From Silvibacterium bohemicum (lineage in GTDB: Bacteria > Acidobacteriota > Terriglobia > Terriglobales > Acidobacteriaceae), in NCBI RefSeq assembly GCF_001006305.1, contig NZ_LBHJ01000003.1, positions 671,709 to 735,708 of the forward strand: DNA of 64,000 nt, in the 5' to 3' direction. Numbering within the stretch: the stretch's first letter is position 1; every line of letters begins with the position of its first letter. The notes under the pieces were generated by a model that saw only the letters and a list, made by a program, of their open reading frames with translations, made no database searches and was not told the origin of the DNA. The position numbers were made by a program, and so were the translations under genes. Of the stretch, positions 26,237 to 34,713 are shown piece by piece.

Positions 26237-26284
26237 GCGTGAAGAGATCATTGAGTGCTAGAGCGCTCAATGATCTCTTCACGC
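26237..26284. terminator. Bidirectional hairpin terminator
   Basis: Perfect 19-bp arms at 26237-26255 and 26266-26284 around a 10-base loop, between the convergent hydrolase and DsrE genes. Very strong hairpin; it would work on both strands, although a long T-run is missing. Confidence 0.75.
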
Positions 26285-26329
26285 TAAGTAACGGGACCTG
26301 ATTTCACAACATAGGCTGAATGCTGTGTT

Positions 26330-26770
26330 TTAGACTTCCGAGATTTGGACAAAGCCCTGCTGTACGAGTTCGGTGACTCTCGCCATGGCATCTGTATTTA
26401 CCTTGATGCCCGGGATGGTGTCTTCATTGCCCCATCCGTGAGCAGCAGCGGTAGCGCCGCACAGTTCCACCGCGACGCCCTTATCCATGAGGTCGGTAAC
26501 GAGCTTTCGGTACGGATTCCCAGTATTGATATTGCGATCCTTGTTGTAGGCCTCGTCATGAAGAGTTACGTGTCCCGCATTTGTGTGAAAAACTGCAATG
26601 GCCTTAAGAGAGGCGTTCGAATCTGCTGCGTCCTTGACGATCAAGCCCATATGAAATGCGGCTGCGGGGAGGTCTCCCTCGAAGGAAAGAGAAGCGACGC
26701 TGAACAGAATCTTTACGTCCTTCAGTTTGACAGGAATATCGATATGGAGAGGCTTAGCTTGAGTAGACAT
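26330..26770 (-). CDS. DsrE family protein
   Basis: Protein of 146 residues with the DsrE/F-like Rossmann fold: an early strand DVKILFSVASLSFEG, NPYRKLVTDLMDKGVAVELCG, and the end VNTDAMARVTELVQQGFVQI, which is diagnostic. A cysteine at ELCGAT corresponds to the position used for sulfur transfer in active DsrE proteins. Partners of sulfur relay (DsrF, DsrH, TusA) are not nearby, so the role is open. A GGATCG ribosome region precedes the ATG. The DUF302 gene lies 125 bases upstream on the same strand. Confidence 0.85.
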   Translation of the reverse strand: MSTQAKPLHIDIPVKLKDVKILFSVASLSFEGDLPAAAFHMGLIVKDAADSNASLKAIAVFHTNAGHVTLHDEAYNKDRNINTGNPYRKLVTDLMDKGVAVELCGATAAAHGWGNEDTIPGIKVNTDAMARVTELVQQGFVQISEV

Positions 26771-26895
26771 TGATTCGATCCTTTGTGTGGGTGTAGCGGT
26801 TGAAGCTTATGAAGCCATGACCGGTGGCAGATGAAAAGCTATCCGTGTCTCGATCCTGATCTCAACTCAAAAACTGCGTCGTCTTGGTGGAGTGT

Positions 26896-27294
26896 TTAGG
26901 ATTGGACAGCGCTCTCGCAGAGAGCCTGTATTCCCGCGATATTGGAAAGAAGTTCGTCTGGAATACCGTGGCGCTCGGCCAAGTAGCTGGTGGAGTTGTA
27001 GGTGAGCCAGACACTGCCGTCGGAGTCTTGCCAAGCCAGAGCTTTTAGAGGCAGGTCTATGGCGAGTGTTGGTGCTGCCATCATGAGGGGAGTACCTGCC
27101 TTCGGACTCCCAAAGATAAGCAACTCCGTTGGATTCATTCGGAGGCCTACCTTCGCTGCATCGCCGCTGTGGTCGATTTTCGCCAGCAACGTTAACCCCT
27201 TCGCTCTGACTAAATCTGCAAGGCGCAAGATCGTGTCGGGAACGGAGCGAGGACTCTTGAGATGTACTAAACCTTGGCTTGCATCAAGCGTCAT
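26896..27294 (-). CDS. DUF302 family protein
   Basis: Protein of 132 residues with the DUF302 core: SPRSVPDTILRLADLVRAKG, LLAKIDHSGDAAKVGL, PTELLIFGSPKAGTPLM, APTLAIDLPLKALAWQD and VWLTYNS. Function unknown; the fold binds small ligands or protein partners. I choose the ATG at 27294, which has GGAGAT 6 bases upstream; the longer frame to 27342 adds 16 residues without family support. It diverges from the gene at 27507, and the shared gap contains operator element 1. Confidence 0.9.
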   Translation of the reverse strand: MTLDASQGLVHLKSPRSVPDTILRLADLVRAKGLTLLAKIDHSGDAAKVGLRMNPTELLIFGSPKAGTPLMMAAPTLAIDLPLKALAWQDSDGSVWLTYNSTSYLAERHGIPDELLSNIAGIQALCESAVQS

Positions 27295-27326
27295 CTTTGT
27301 ATCTCCTATGCCTCTTGCGCATCCTA

Positions 27327-27400
27327 AGATAGGAGACCTCATTGTCCGGATATCTGTCGACGAGGGATGCTCTAAATATCTTGCTCATTTCTGCAATTCA
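27327..27400 (+). promoter_or_regulatory. Operator element 1 (extended form) in the DUF302/27507 gap
   Basis: Half-site TCTAAATATC at 27371, inner block TTGCTCATTTC, and second half-site TGCAATTC at 27392, spaced 21 bp. The upstream block AGATAGGAGACCTCAT begins exactly 44 bp before the first half-site. It points to the gene starting at 27507, 107 bp away, and lies 33 bp from the divergent DUF302 start. Confidence 0.7.
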
Positions 27401-27506
27401 ATGGGCGATGGCATGGGAACATCGATGCGTTTGAATTATGGTCGCGGTTGGTGAGCTCCGCTCCAAGCCGGCTTGCGCCCGACCTAAAATAAACGCGGAG
27501 GGGTTC

Positions 27507-28418
27507 ATGAAGAGACGGAAAGTTGCAGGGCTTGTCGATTTGATTGAAGTCAGCGATCCGAATGAGATTGCGGCCCTGGCTCGCGATCCGAATCTCGATC
27601 GCAGATTTGAGACACCGACATGCCCTGTCAACTGGCTTCTTCTGAAACGGTCCCTTAAGGTGCTTTCTTTCCGCGGTCACCGTTTCCCGACGATGATGCC
27701 GCGGGACGATGCACAACGGACATCCAACCAGCAAGACCTATGGAACCTGTTGGGTGAGAAAGTAGCCTCGATAAAGACTGGCTCCGACGAACTGGAACCT
27801 CTAGCGGACTGGGTTCGAGGCATTGGGCCGGATGTTCAACTGGGTATCCTCGTACAGCAGCTGCTGGGCCAATTGTTCTCCAGCAAGTTCATGGCAACCG
27901 AGGCAAGTTGGGATGCTGCGAAGGTCCTTGTAGCGGCTCCCCGGTTGAATAACTTACCTCTAATGATGTGGTGGTTCGTCAGCGGCAAAGTCAGACGCGC
28001 GAAGCGTCTTCTTGCCGGCATGGTGAATGAGGATCTTTCTGCCGTCAACGCCATCGGCATTGCCGTGCACAATGTCGTTAAGAGTCTTCGTCAAATGAGG
28101 GTTCTTTACGCGAACGTTCAGACGAGGTCGGGCTTGTCGGCTGAGGCGGCTGCGGAGCAATGTCTGTTTGCACCTGCCAGCGTTTACCGCCAGGCGACTG
28201 CGGCGGGGCAGCTTGGAGACTGCCCATACTCTCGGCATTCTTTGTTTGTGCTCTCGATCGGAGAGGCGGCACGACACGCCGAAGGGCGGTCTCTTGTCTT
28301 TATGGAGGATAGCTGGAGTCGATGCCCCGCTAATCTCTGGATTCCTGCAATGCTGCAAGGTGTTTGGAATCGGGCCAGTGTTTTCTCCCAGTTCCATGAT
28401 GAAAAGCTCTCTGGCTGA
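27507..28418 (+). CDS. Conserved hypothetical protein, function unknown
   Basis: Protein of 303 residues that I cannot place in a named family. The composition is ordinary for a cytoplasmic, mostly helical protein: no signal peptide, no clear transmembrane segment. Possible functional spots are the FRGHRFPTMMPRDDA segment near 55-70 and two Cys-Pro pairs (CPYSRHS, RCPANLW) in the last third. The start at 27507 has GGAGGGG upstream; the in-frame ATG at 27438 adds 23 unlikely residues. Operator element 1 lies about 107 bases before the start, the same distance as element 2 has to oxalate decarboxylase 1, which suggests shared control. Confidence 0.72.
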   Translation: MKRRKVAGLVDLIEVSDPNEIAALARDPNLDRRFETPTCPVNWLLLKRSLKVLSFRGHRFPTMMPRDDAQRTSNQQDLWNLLGEKVASIKTGSDELEPLADWVRGIGPDVQLGILVQQLLGQLFSSKFMATEASWDAAKVLVAAPRLNNLPLMMWWFVSGKVRRAKRLLAGMVNEDLSAVNAIGIAVHNVVKSLRQMRVLYANVQTRSGLSAEAAAEQCLFAPASVYRQATAAGQLGDCPYSRHSLFVLSIGEAARHAEGRSLVFMEDSWSRCPANLWIPAMLQGVWNRASVFSQFHDEKLSG

Positions 28419-28512
28419 CGCGAAACCGACTCACGATGCCGAAACTCTCGCGCGGCTGGTCTGCTGCGGGCATTAGAGGTGTGATCTTCACCGACAGCCG
28501 AGCCGAATGGCC

Positions 28513-29319
28513 TCAGCGGGCGAACTCGCGCCGGTAGCCCGTCGGTGTGGCCTTCAGAAGTCTTTGAAAGACCTTTGCGAGTTGTTGAGGACTTTGAAAG
28601 CCGCACGCCATTGCCACCTCGATGATTGTCCAATCGGTCGTTCGCAGCAATTCCTTTGCTCGCTCAACACGTGCCCGCACAACAAACTGGTGAGGAGGAT
28701 ATCCTGTAGCGCCTCGAAACGCTTCTGAGAAGTATGCGGCACTGAGTCCCGCCGTCTCTGCAAGCTCCGCTACTGTTAAATCTCGCTCGATATGAACATG
28801 GATCTGTTCTATGACCCTTCGTAACTGAGCAGTCGATAATGCTGTTGTGTAAGACCTGAGCGATCGCTGCAGGACACCTCGTGTCTGCATGAGCGTTGCC
28901 GCCAAAGCCCTTCCAATCCCGTCAAGAAAGATCCTGCCAGCAGGGAATCCACTTACCTGTTCGGCCTCCAGGGCCTCGACAAGAGCCGAGATGCGCTGGT
29001 CTCTGAGATTGGCCGTTCCCTGGATCTCGAGCTCGCTCGTCCCAGTAGAGTCCGCGACATCTCGGAATGCACTGTCCGGCAACTCAAGCATTAACATGTC
29101 CGAGTCGCTGATCCAATGAACCCACTCTTCCGTCCCTTTGCGAGCGAGGATTAGATCTCCAGGACCGTACTGATATCGAGTCATGGAGTCCGGCTTGAGT
29201 CCGTGGTCGAATGTCCCCGCCTTGATGACCTTGAAGAGACACTGCTTGCTGAGCGTCTGAGACATAACTCCAACAAGAGGCGTCGCAATTACTCGGTCAA
29301 GTCTCAGCACATCGTTCAT
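28513..29319 (-). CDS. AraC family transcriptional regulator
   Basis: Regulator of 268 residues. The C-terminal AraC/XylS double HTH is clear: first HTH LTVAELAETAGLSAAYFSEAF, and the second WTIIEVAMACGFQSPQQLAKVFQRLLKATPTGYRREF. The N-terminal domain of about 160 residues is probably a ligand-binding cupin-like fold (YGPGDLILARKG). It diverges from a cupin gene at 29439. It is the only AraC protein in the window and so the first candidate for binding the nine 21-bp-spaced direct repeats described here; AraC proteins bind such repeats with their two HTH units. This link is an inference. Confidence 0.92.
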   Translation of the reverse strand: MNDVLRLDRVIATPLVGVMSQTLSKQCLFKVIKAGTFDHGLKPDSMTRYQYGPGDLILARKGTEEWVHWISDSDMLMLELPDSAFRDVADSTGTSELEIQGTANLRDQRISALVEALEAEQVSGFPAGRIFLDGIGRALAATLMQTRGVLQRSLRSYTTALSTAQLRRVIEQIHVHIERDLTVAELAETAGLSAAYFSEAFRGATGYPPHQFVVRARVERAKELLRTTDWTIIEVAMACGFQSPQQLAKVFQRLLKATPTGYRREFAR

Positions 29320-29320
29320 A

Positions 29321-29348
29321 GAAATATTTTAGTCACTGAAGATATTTC
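29321..29348. promoter_or_regulatory. Inverted repeat between araC-type and cupin genes
   Basis: GAAATAT at 29321-29327 and ATATTTC at 29342-29348 form a dyad spaced 21 bp between arm starts, directly at the 5' end of the AraC gene. It could be an autoregulatory site. It does not match the TGCAAAT elements. Confidence 0.4.
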
Positions 29349-29438
29349 CGGAGGTTTGGGAACGAAATCAAAGGATCGGACACGCAGCTTGCCTGGCATG
29401 CGAGTTTCATCAGAAGAGGATTCGTCTCTGGAGAAACA

Positions 29439-29951
29439 ATGACCATCAGCAACGCAAATCCCATTCCTTCCCAAACCGCAGATCAGATATTCGACGTGTT
29501 GGGTGTTCAAATCGAGTTTCTTGTCTCTCCCGAGGAGACAGGCGTACAGGCAAGCATCTACAAGGGCACCCTTCCACCTGGAATCGTGATCCCTCTCCAC
29601 AGCCACCCAGACTCGGAGGTCTTCTATGTGCTCGAGGGAGCGCTCGAACTCTACCAGGAGAGTGGCGAACACAAAGGCTGGCAGACTGTTCCTTCAGGTA
29701 AGGCCGTGGCAGTAAAGCCTCACGTGAAGCACGCGTTGCGCAACAGCTCATCGTCGCCGTCCACGACGGTTGCCGTGACACAGCAAGGCCTCTACGATTT
29801 CTTCAGGCAGATAGCGAACCCTGCGAAACAGGGACCACCGTCGCCACCGACACCAGAGGACATGTTGCACCTGTTCGCAGTCGCAGCGGAATACTCCTAC
29901 TGGCTTGGATCACCAGACGAGAACGCAGCCATCGGTATACATCTTCAGTAG
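29439..29951 (+). CDS. Cupin-domain protein
   Basis: Single-cupin protein of 170 residues. Motif 1 is seen in PLHSHPDSEVFYVLEGALEL with the His-x-His...Glu metal set (HSH, E), and motif 2 in KPHVKHALRN with the fourth His. So it can bind a metal such as Mn, Fe or Ni. Reaction unknown; such proteins include isomerases, dioxygenases and ligand sensors. It diverges from the AraC regulator. Ribosome site CTGGAGAAACA. A strong hairpin follows 48 bases after its stop. Confidence 0.87.
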   Translation: MTISNANPIPSQTADQIFDVLGVQIEFLVSPEETGVQASIYKGTLPPGIVIPLHSHPDSEVFYVLEGALELYQESGEHKGWQTVPSGKAVAVKPHVKHALRNSSSSPSTTVAVTQQGLYDFFRQIANPAKQGPPSPPTPEDMLHLFAVAAEYSYWLGSPDENAAIGIHLQ

Positions 29952-29999
29952 GTTGCTTTTCTCTTAGGGACTTCATCGCTATCATCTCGGATCGAAGCA

Positions 30000-30035
30000 C
30001 ATGAGGTCTCCATCTCCACAGATGGAGACCTCATG
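30000..30035. terminator. Hairpin with 16-bp perfect arms after the cupin gene
   Basis: Arms 30000-30015 and 30020-30035 around the loop CCAC. The stem is strong but no T-run follows. Its right arm (AGATGGAGACCTCATG) is at the same time the upstream block of operator element 2, so it may also be part of a control site for the oxalate decarboxylase gene. Confidence 0.65.
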
Positions 30036-30092
30036 CAACGAATAGCCGTCTATGTTAGTTCCTGCAAATCTCTTGCTCAATACTGCAATATC
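30020..30092 (+). promoter_or_regulatory. Operator element 2 (extended form) before oxalate decarboxylase 1
   Basis: Half-sites TGCAAATCTC at 30063 and TGCAATATC at 30084, spaced 21 bp, with inner TTGCTCAATAC. The upstream block AGATGGAGACCTCAT starts 43 bp before the first half-site (one base shorter than in element 1). The start codon at 30200 lies 107 bp downstream. Confidence 0.72.
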
Positions 30093-30199
30093 GCGGACTA
30101 ACACTCAAGCTTCACGCAACGGACTTGTGATCACGGTCACCACTGATCTGCATCAGCGACGTTATGATTATGAAACCTCGCAAGGCTCAGGAGATCCAG

Positions 30200-31351
30200 A
30201 TGTCCGAGAAAGAAGTAAGGCAACCGATTCGCGGCGACAAGGGAGCAACGGACCCTGGTCCCCGTAATGTGCTGCTTGATGAGCAGAACCCCGATGTCCT
30301 CATCCCTCCGGCAACCGACAGCGGGTCCATTCCCAATCTCAAGTTCTCCTTTGCCATGGCGCACAATCGTCTTGAAGATGGCGGCTGGGCCAGAGAGGTT
30401 ACGGTGCGGGAACTGCCCGTTGCCACGTCGATGGCCGGTGTGGACATGCGTCTCGACTCCGGTGTCGTACGCGAGCTCCACTGGCACAAAGAGGCGGAAT
30501 GGGCCTATATCCTTCAGGGGAACGTCCGACTGACGGTAGTCGATCAGGATCGCAATGTCTGCATCGAGGATTTGAAACCTGGCGACATCTGGCTGGTTCC
30601 GGCTGGCGTACCGCACTCCATACAGGGACTTGAGGGCGGCACTGAGTTCCTGCTCGTATTCGATGACGGCAATTTTTCCGAGAACCAGACTCTGTTGATC
30701 ACCGAGTTCATGGCGCATCTGCCGCCTGAGGTTCTTGCTAAAAACTTCGGCGTGAGTGCAGAAAAATTCGCAGGCATTCCGAAGTCGGAGAAGTACATCT
30801 TCACCCTGCCTGTACCTCCGCCGCTGGACGTTGTCCGTAAGCAGCTGCCTGACAGTCCTCCCAAGTTTTCCTACGTGTACCACGCTTCGGAGCAGCCCTC
30901 TACAAGTTACTCCGGTGGGGCAATCAAGGTAATCGACTCCGAGAATTTTCCGGTGACGAACCTCTCGGCACTGGTGATGGAAATAGAGCCAGGCGGCATG
31001 CGTGAGATTCATTGGCATCCGGGTGCAGACGAGTGGCAGTACTACATGGAGGGCAGCGCCAGAATGACTGTCTTCGACGCTACATCAAAGGCGCGGACCT
31101 TCAACTACACGGCGGGAGATGTTGGCTTTGTGCCACGCACACTGGGGCACTACATCGAGAACACAGGCGATTCGATGCTTCGCATCATCAATGTGTTCAA
31201 TACTCCCGTGTACAAAGACATATCGCTGGCCAACTGGATGGCTCTAACACCGAAAGAACTTGTGCGCGGCCACCTCAATCTCGATGATGACGTGATCGAA
31301 GGGCTGCGGCGTGATCGTGACGCGGTCGTGCTAAGCAGGCCGTCTCGCTGA
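30200..31351 (+). CDS. oxdC: Oxalate decarboxylase, bicupin, cytoplasmic form
   Basis: Bicupin of 383 residues, expected to convert oxalate to formate and CO2 with Mn and oxygen. Cupin 1: ELHWHKEAEW and PAGVPHSI supply three His and one Glu. Cupin 2: EIHWHPGADEWQYY and GHYIENTG supply the second site. The lid loop reads FSENQT; the Glu in SEN-x-T is the general acid that separates decarboxylases from oxalate oxidases. No signal peptide. I choose the ATG at 30200 with AGGAGATCC just upstream rather than the one at 30164. Operator element 2 is 107 bp before the start. A Tat-exported paralogue is at 59882. Confidence 0.92.
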   Translation: MSEKEVRQPIRGDKGATDPGPRNVLLDEQNPDVLIPPATDSGSIPNLKFSFAMAHNRLEDGGWAREVTVRELPVATSMAGVDMRLDSGVVRELHWHKEAEWAYILQGNVRLTVVDQDRNVCIEDLKPGDIWLVPAGVPHSIQGLEGGTEFLLVFDDGNFSENQTLLITEFMAHLPPEVLAKNFGVSAEKFAGIPKSEKYIFTLPVPPPLDVVRKQLPDSPPKFSYVYHASEQPSTSYSGGAIKVIDSENFPVTNLSALVMEIEPGGMREIHWHPGADEWQYYMEGSARMTVFDATSKARTFNYTAGDVGFVPRTLGHYIENTGDSMLRIINVFNTPVYKDISLANWMALTPKELVRGHLNLDDDVIEGLRRDRDAVVLSRPSR

Positions 31352-31693
31352 GTGAACGGTGTGTGCGATAAATTCGGGTGCTCATCAAGCGCAGGTTATG
31401 GTCGTTACTCTGATGACTCACGGTGGATAGGCATCAGATTCCTCTGACGTCTGTCCGCAGTTTTGTGCGCATAGTAAGCAACTCGATATATTCATAGTAT
31501 TCGGCCAGCACAGGCTTAATGAGTGAGACGGATCGTTGTGGATTAGATAAGGGCGCGAGCGGGGAGATCCCTGAGCCCAGCCCATCTTCTCTGTGAGAAT
31601 TCGTGCCATGGAAGCCGCGGCAAAAAGAACTTCACATCAGCGAGTGCGCACAACATAAGCGAGCTAAAGTGAAAATCCAATATCGCTTGCGCC
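31352..31693. other. Gap between convergent oxdC and cydB
   Basis: About 340 bases with no recognised gene between convergent genes. No small cydX-like frame was found after cydB. No clear terminator hairpin with T-run was seen. Confidence 0.4.
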
Positions 31694-32740
31694 CTAGTGG
31701 CCGTATCCTTCGGCATCCGTAGGGACCTTGCCTCGGAACAGCCAGTACACAATCCCAAAATAAAGAAGCGCAAGGCAGACCCCTATAGACCACCATGCCA
31801 GACCGACACGAAGAGTATGGGGTCCGGCGATGGCCCGCGCGACTGTAAGATCGCGGCCTCGTGTTCCTACGGCAGGAAGCAGTACAGGGAAGAGTCCGGT
31901 GGCGGCCCCGACGAGCATAGCAAGCAGGTAGCCGCAGGAGGCGAGGAAGGATGGGAGACGAGACTTGATGGCCATGGTGAGACGCATCGTGATCACGCAG
32001 GCGATGACAGCGAGCGGAACAAGGAATGCAATCGGGTGACCGCGATAGTTATCGAGTGAAGCGGGCCGAGCGAAAACTGTGGCGGGGATTCCGATGGCGG
32101 TAAGGGCAACGCTGGCGATCCAGATGCGGCGAGAGAAATAGAGTGCGCGACGCTCGAGATGGCCTTCGGTCTTGAGAGCCAGGTAGAGAGCTCCGTGCAG
32201 CGACAGGGCGGCCAGGGCCAAGATGCTGCCGAGGATCGTGTACCAGTCGAGGATGCCGGGATTTGGACCAGTGCGCCAGTTGGTCCAGAGCGGTAGGAAG
32301 AAGTAGTCGTCTGGACCAATTGGGACACCACGAACGACGTTGCCGAGAGCTGCGCCGAAGAAGACGATGAGCAGGATGCTCGAGAAGCTAAAGAGACCGT
32401 CAAAGAAGGTGCGCCAGAGAGGATCGTCGGAGTGGCCGCGGAGCTCTACGCTGATGCCGCGCAGGATAAGGAGCCAGAGGACCATCATCAGCGGCAGATA
32501 GAAGCCACTGAAGGCCGAGGCATAGAGAAGAGGGAAGGCGAAGAAGAGCGTGCCTCCCGCGGCGAGCAGCCATACTTCGTTGCCGTCCCACACGGGGCCG
32601 ATCGAACGAAGGGTCTGGACGCGCTCGGATTCGTTTCGGGCAACAAAGAGATAAATGGCGCCTACGCCGAGGTCAAAGCCATCCAGGACGATATAGGCGG
32701 CGAGCATCAGCGCGACGATCCAGAACCAAAGCGTTCCCAT
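31694..32740 (-). CDS. cydB: Cytochrome bd ubiquinol oxidase subunit II
   Basis: Subunit of 348 residues with the CydB pattern: LWFWIVALMLAAYIVLDGFD at the N-terminus, VWDGNEVWLLAAGGTLFFAFP, and about eight further membrane segments. Together with CydA it reduces oxygen to water using quinol, without proton pumping. It starts 12 bases after cydA, with GGAGAGG as ribosome site, so the two form an operon. No CydX and no cydCD assembly genes are in the window. Confidence 0.95.
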   Translation of the reverse strand: MGTLWFWIVALMLAAYIVLDGFDLGVGAIYLFVARNESERVQTLRSIGPVWDGNEVWLLAAGGTLFFAFPLLYASAFSGFYLPLMMVLWLLILRGISVELRGHSDDPLWRTFFDGLFSFSSILLIVFFGAALGNVVRGVPIGPDDYFFLPLWTNWRTGPNPGILDWYTILGSILALAALSLHGALYLALKTEGHLERRALYFSRRIWIASVALTAIGIPATVFARPASLDNYRGHPIAFLVPLAVIACVITMRLTMAIKSRLPSFLASCGYLLAMLVGAATGLFPVLLPAVGTRGRDLTVARAIAGPHTLRVGLAWWSIGVCLALLYFGIVYWLFRGKVPTDAEGYGH

Positions 32741-32752
32741 GTGAGCCTCTCC

Positions 32753-34117
32753 TTAGACAGTGATGGACTGAGTATGCAAGGCATGCTTGGGAGCCGATGG
32801 TCCGGCCTGGATGTGGTTGTAGACGATGATGATCCATAGGAGTGAAAGGACGGTATACATACCAAGGAAGCCAAGCAGGGAGAAGAGGCTGTTGCTGGCC
32901 GAAACATGCATCGAAGAACCTTCCGCGGTGCGGATGAGTCCGTAGACAAGCCAGGGTTGGCGGCCGATTTCCGCGGTCATCCAACCGGCGGCTGTGGCAA
33001 TGTATGGCAAAGGCCAACTTAAGAGAATGGGCCAGAGAATCCAGCGGGCGGAATATAGCTTGCCGCGCCAAAGCAAGAACGCGGCAACTGCCATGAGCGC
33101 GCCAAACCAGGTTCCGAGTCCAGCCATGATGTGGTAGCTGTAGAACAGGAGCGGGAGCGTGGAGGGCCATTGATCCTTGGGGAAGTGGTCGAGGCCTTCG
33201 ACTTCAGCGGCGGTCGTCCCATAGATAAGGAAGCTCAGGACTTTGTTGACTATCAGAGGATTGTCGATCGTTTGCGTTTTGTAGTTGGGTTGGCCCAGAA
33301 GGATCATCCCCGCACCCTTCTCCGAATGGAAGAGGCCCTCCATGCCTGCTATAGCGGTGGGCTGATGCTTCGCCGTGTATTTGCCATGCAGGTCGCCTGT
33401 CGGGAAGACCTGGAGAACACAGGAGATGATCCCCGCAATGACACCAAGTTTGAGGAAGATGCGTCCATAGGGGCCATCCCGCCGCTGGAGCAGGTAGAGA
33501 GCCCCGACTGCAGCCATAACGAAGGAGGCTGTAACGACCGCAGCACACATGTTGTGCGAGTACTCGATCCAAGCCCATGGGTTGAAGATGAGTTCACGAA
33601 AACTGCCAACTTCGTAAACACCATTCGGCAAAAGTTTGTAACCCACCGGGTGTTGCATCCACGCGTTGGTAACGATGATGAAGAAGCCGGAGATCCAGGA
33701 ACCGACGAAGACCAGTACGGCAGAAAGCCAGTGCATGCGTCGGGATAGGCGTTTCTCACCGAAGAGAAAGAGGCCGAGAAAGGCCGACTCAAGAAAGAAA
33801 GAGAAGATGCCTTCCATGGCGAGGGGCATGCCGATCACGGCGCCGGTCCGGCGCGAGAACTCTGACCAGTTGGTTCCGAACTGGAACTCCATCGGGATAC
33901 CGGTGACAACTCCGAGAAGGAAGTTGATTGCGAAGATCTTCGCCCAGAAACGGGAGGAGATGTCGTAGTTAACCGAATCGTCGTGATCTGCCGTGCGCAA
34001 AGCCAGTGTCTTGAGGACGACGATAAGCAGAGACAATCCCATCGTGAGCTGCGGAAATAGATAGTGATACGTGATAGTGAACGCGAAGTGAAGACGGTGA
34101 AGCGTGAGGGCGTCCAT
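32753..34117 (-). CDS. cydA: Cytochrome bd ubiquinol oxidase subunit I
   Basis: Heme-bearing subunit of 454 residues. The heme ligand His near residue 19-20 is in FAFTITYHYLFPQLTMG, and the GRQPW motif of the quinol-binding side is in WMTAEIGRQPWLVYG. The protein is short compared with E. coli CydA (522), which suggests the short-Q-loop type, including cyanide-insensitive oxidases. The upstream gap of about 600 bases to fdhD contains operator element 3, which points toward cydA from about 405 bases away. Ribosome site GAAGGAG. Confidence 0.95.
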   Translation of the reverse strand: MDALTLHRLHFAFTITYHYLFPQLTMGLSLLIVVLKTLALRTADHDDSVNYDISSRFWAKIFAINFLLGVVTGIPMEFQFGTNWSEFSRRTGAVIGMPLAMEGIFSFFLESAFLGLFLFGEKRLSRRMHWLSAVLVFVGSWISGFFIIVTNAWMQHPVGYKLLPNGVYEVGSFRELIFNPWAWIEYSHNMCAAVVTASFVMAAVGALYLLQRRDGPYGRIFLKLGVIAGIISCVLQVFPTGDLHGKYTAKHQPTAIAGMEGLFHSEKGAGMILLGQPNYKTQTIDNPLIVNKVLSFLIYGTTAAEVEGLDHFPKDQWPSTLPLLFYSYHIMAGLGTWFGALMAVAAFLLWRGKLYSARWILWPILLSWPLPYIATAAGWMTAEIGRQPWLVYGLIRTAEGSSMHVSASNSLFSLLGFLGMYTVLSLLWIIIVYNHIQAGPSAPKHALHTQSITV

Positions 34118-34713
34118 GACACTACTCCTTCTAGCCTGCGCAAAGGCCAGCCCTGCAGTTAGTCAATCGCTCCAACCGAGGTGTAAGCGAAGGGCCTATC
34201 CAATAGGCACGCATGACATTCGGCAAGCGGTTGTGGCGCATTGGAATAAACGAACAATCTTTTAGGGGACAAACCCGAAAAGCGAACTCCGTTCGTATCG
34301 GAATCCCTCACCCAGCCGCAGGGGCAGCGGATTGATCACGTGGTCCAAGGAGGTCCCATATTTTTCCAATTCGCCTTGAGAAACCGAGATGTCACGGCTG
34401 CTCCGCCTCGCCAAAGGCGTTCCGTATTATGCACCCCTCAAACGGCTGGCATGCACTGAATTTAATCTGACCAGCTATCTATAGATACGACACTTTGGCT
34501 TGTGTCGACTGAGCCGCAGATGACTTTCGCAGAAACGGGCAAGAGATTTGGAGTATTGCGTATATACGACGATCCGATGGATGGCGTCCTCTATCTTTAT
34601 GTCTCATTAGCTCCGAGTATTCTTATAGATCATGGAACGTCGGCTTATGTCGAGCAGTGGGTTGCCGCAAGTTCAGAAACGTTACATCACTGAATGCGGA
34701 GTGCAAGTTGGCA
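34118..34713. other. Long gap between divergent cydA and fdhD
   Basis: About 600 bases that contain the promoters of cydAB and fdhD and operator element 3. A 63-codon frame over 34502-34693 looks like a gene but is explained by the element. I see no RNA gene. Confidence 0.5.
34523..34596 (-). promoter_or_regulatory. Operator element 3 (extended form) between cydA and fdhD
   Basis: Read on the minus strand: half-site TCCAAATCTC, inner TTGCCCGTTTC, second half-site TGCGAAAGT, spaced 21 bp. The upstream block AGATAGAGGACGCCATCC starts exactly 44 bp before the first half-site. It points to cydA (405 bp) and ends about 117 bp from the fdhD start on the other side. Confidence 0.68.

Noticed and set aside
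34502-34693. A 63-codon frame that resembles a frame at 42590-42913 (shared KRFG and DP/YPMD parts), as if both were members of a new small protein family.
   Set aside because: Both frames read through the same 74-bp DNA element in the same direction. A third copy at 49121-49194 has a stop in this frame, and the half-sites and spacing explain the similarity better than protein conservation.
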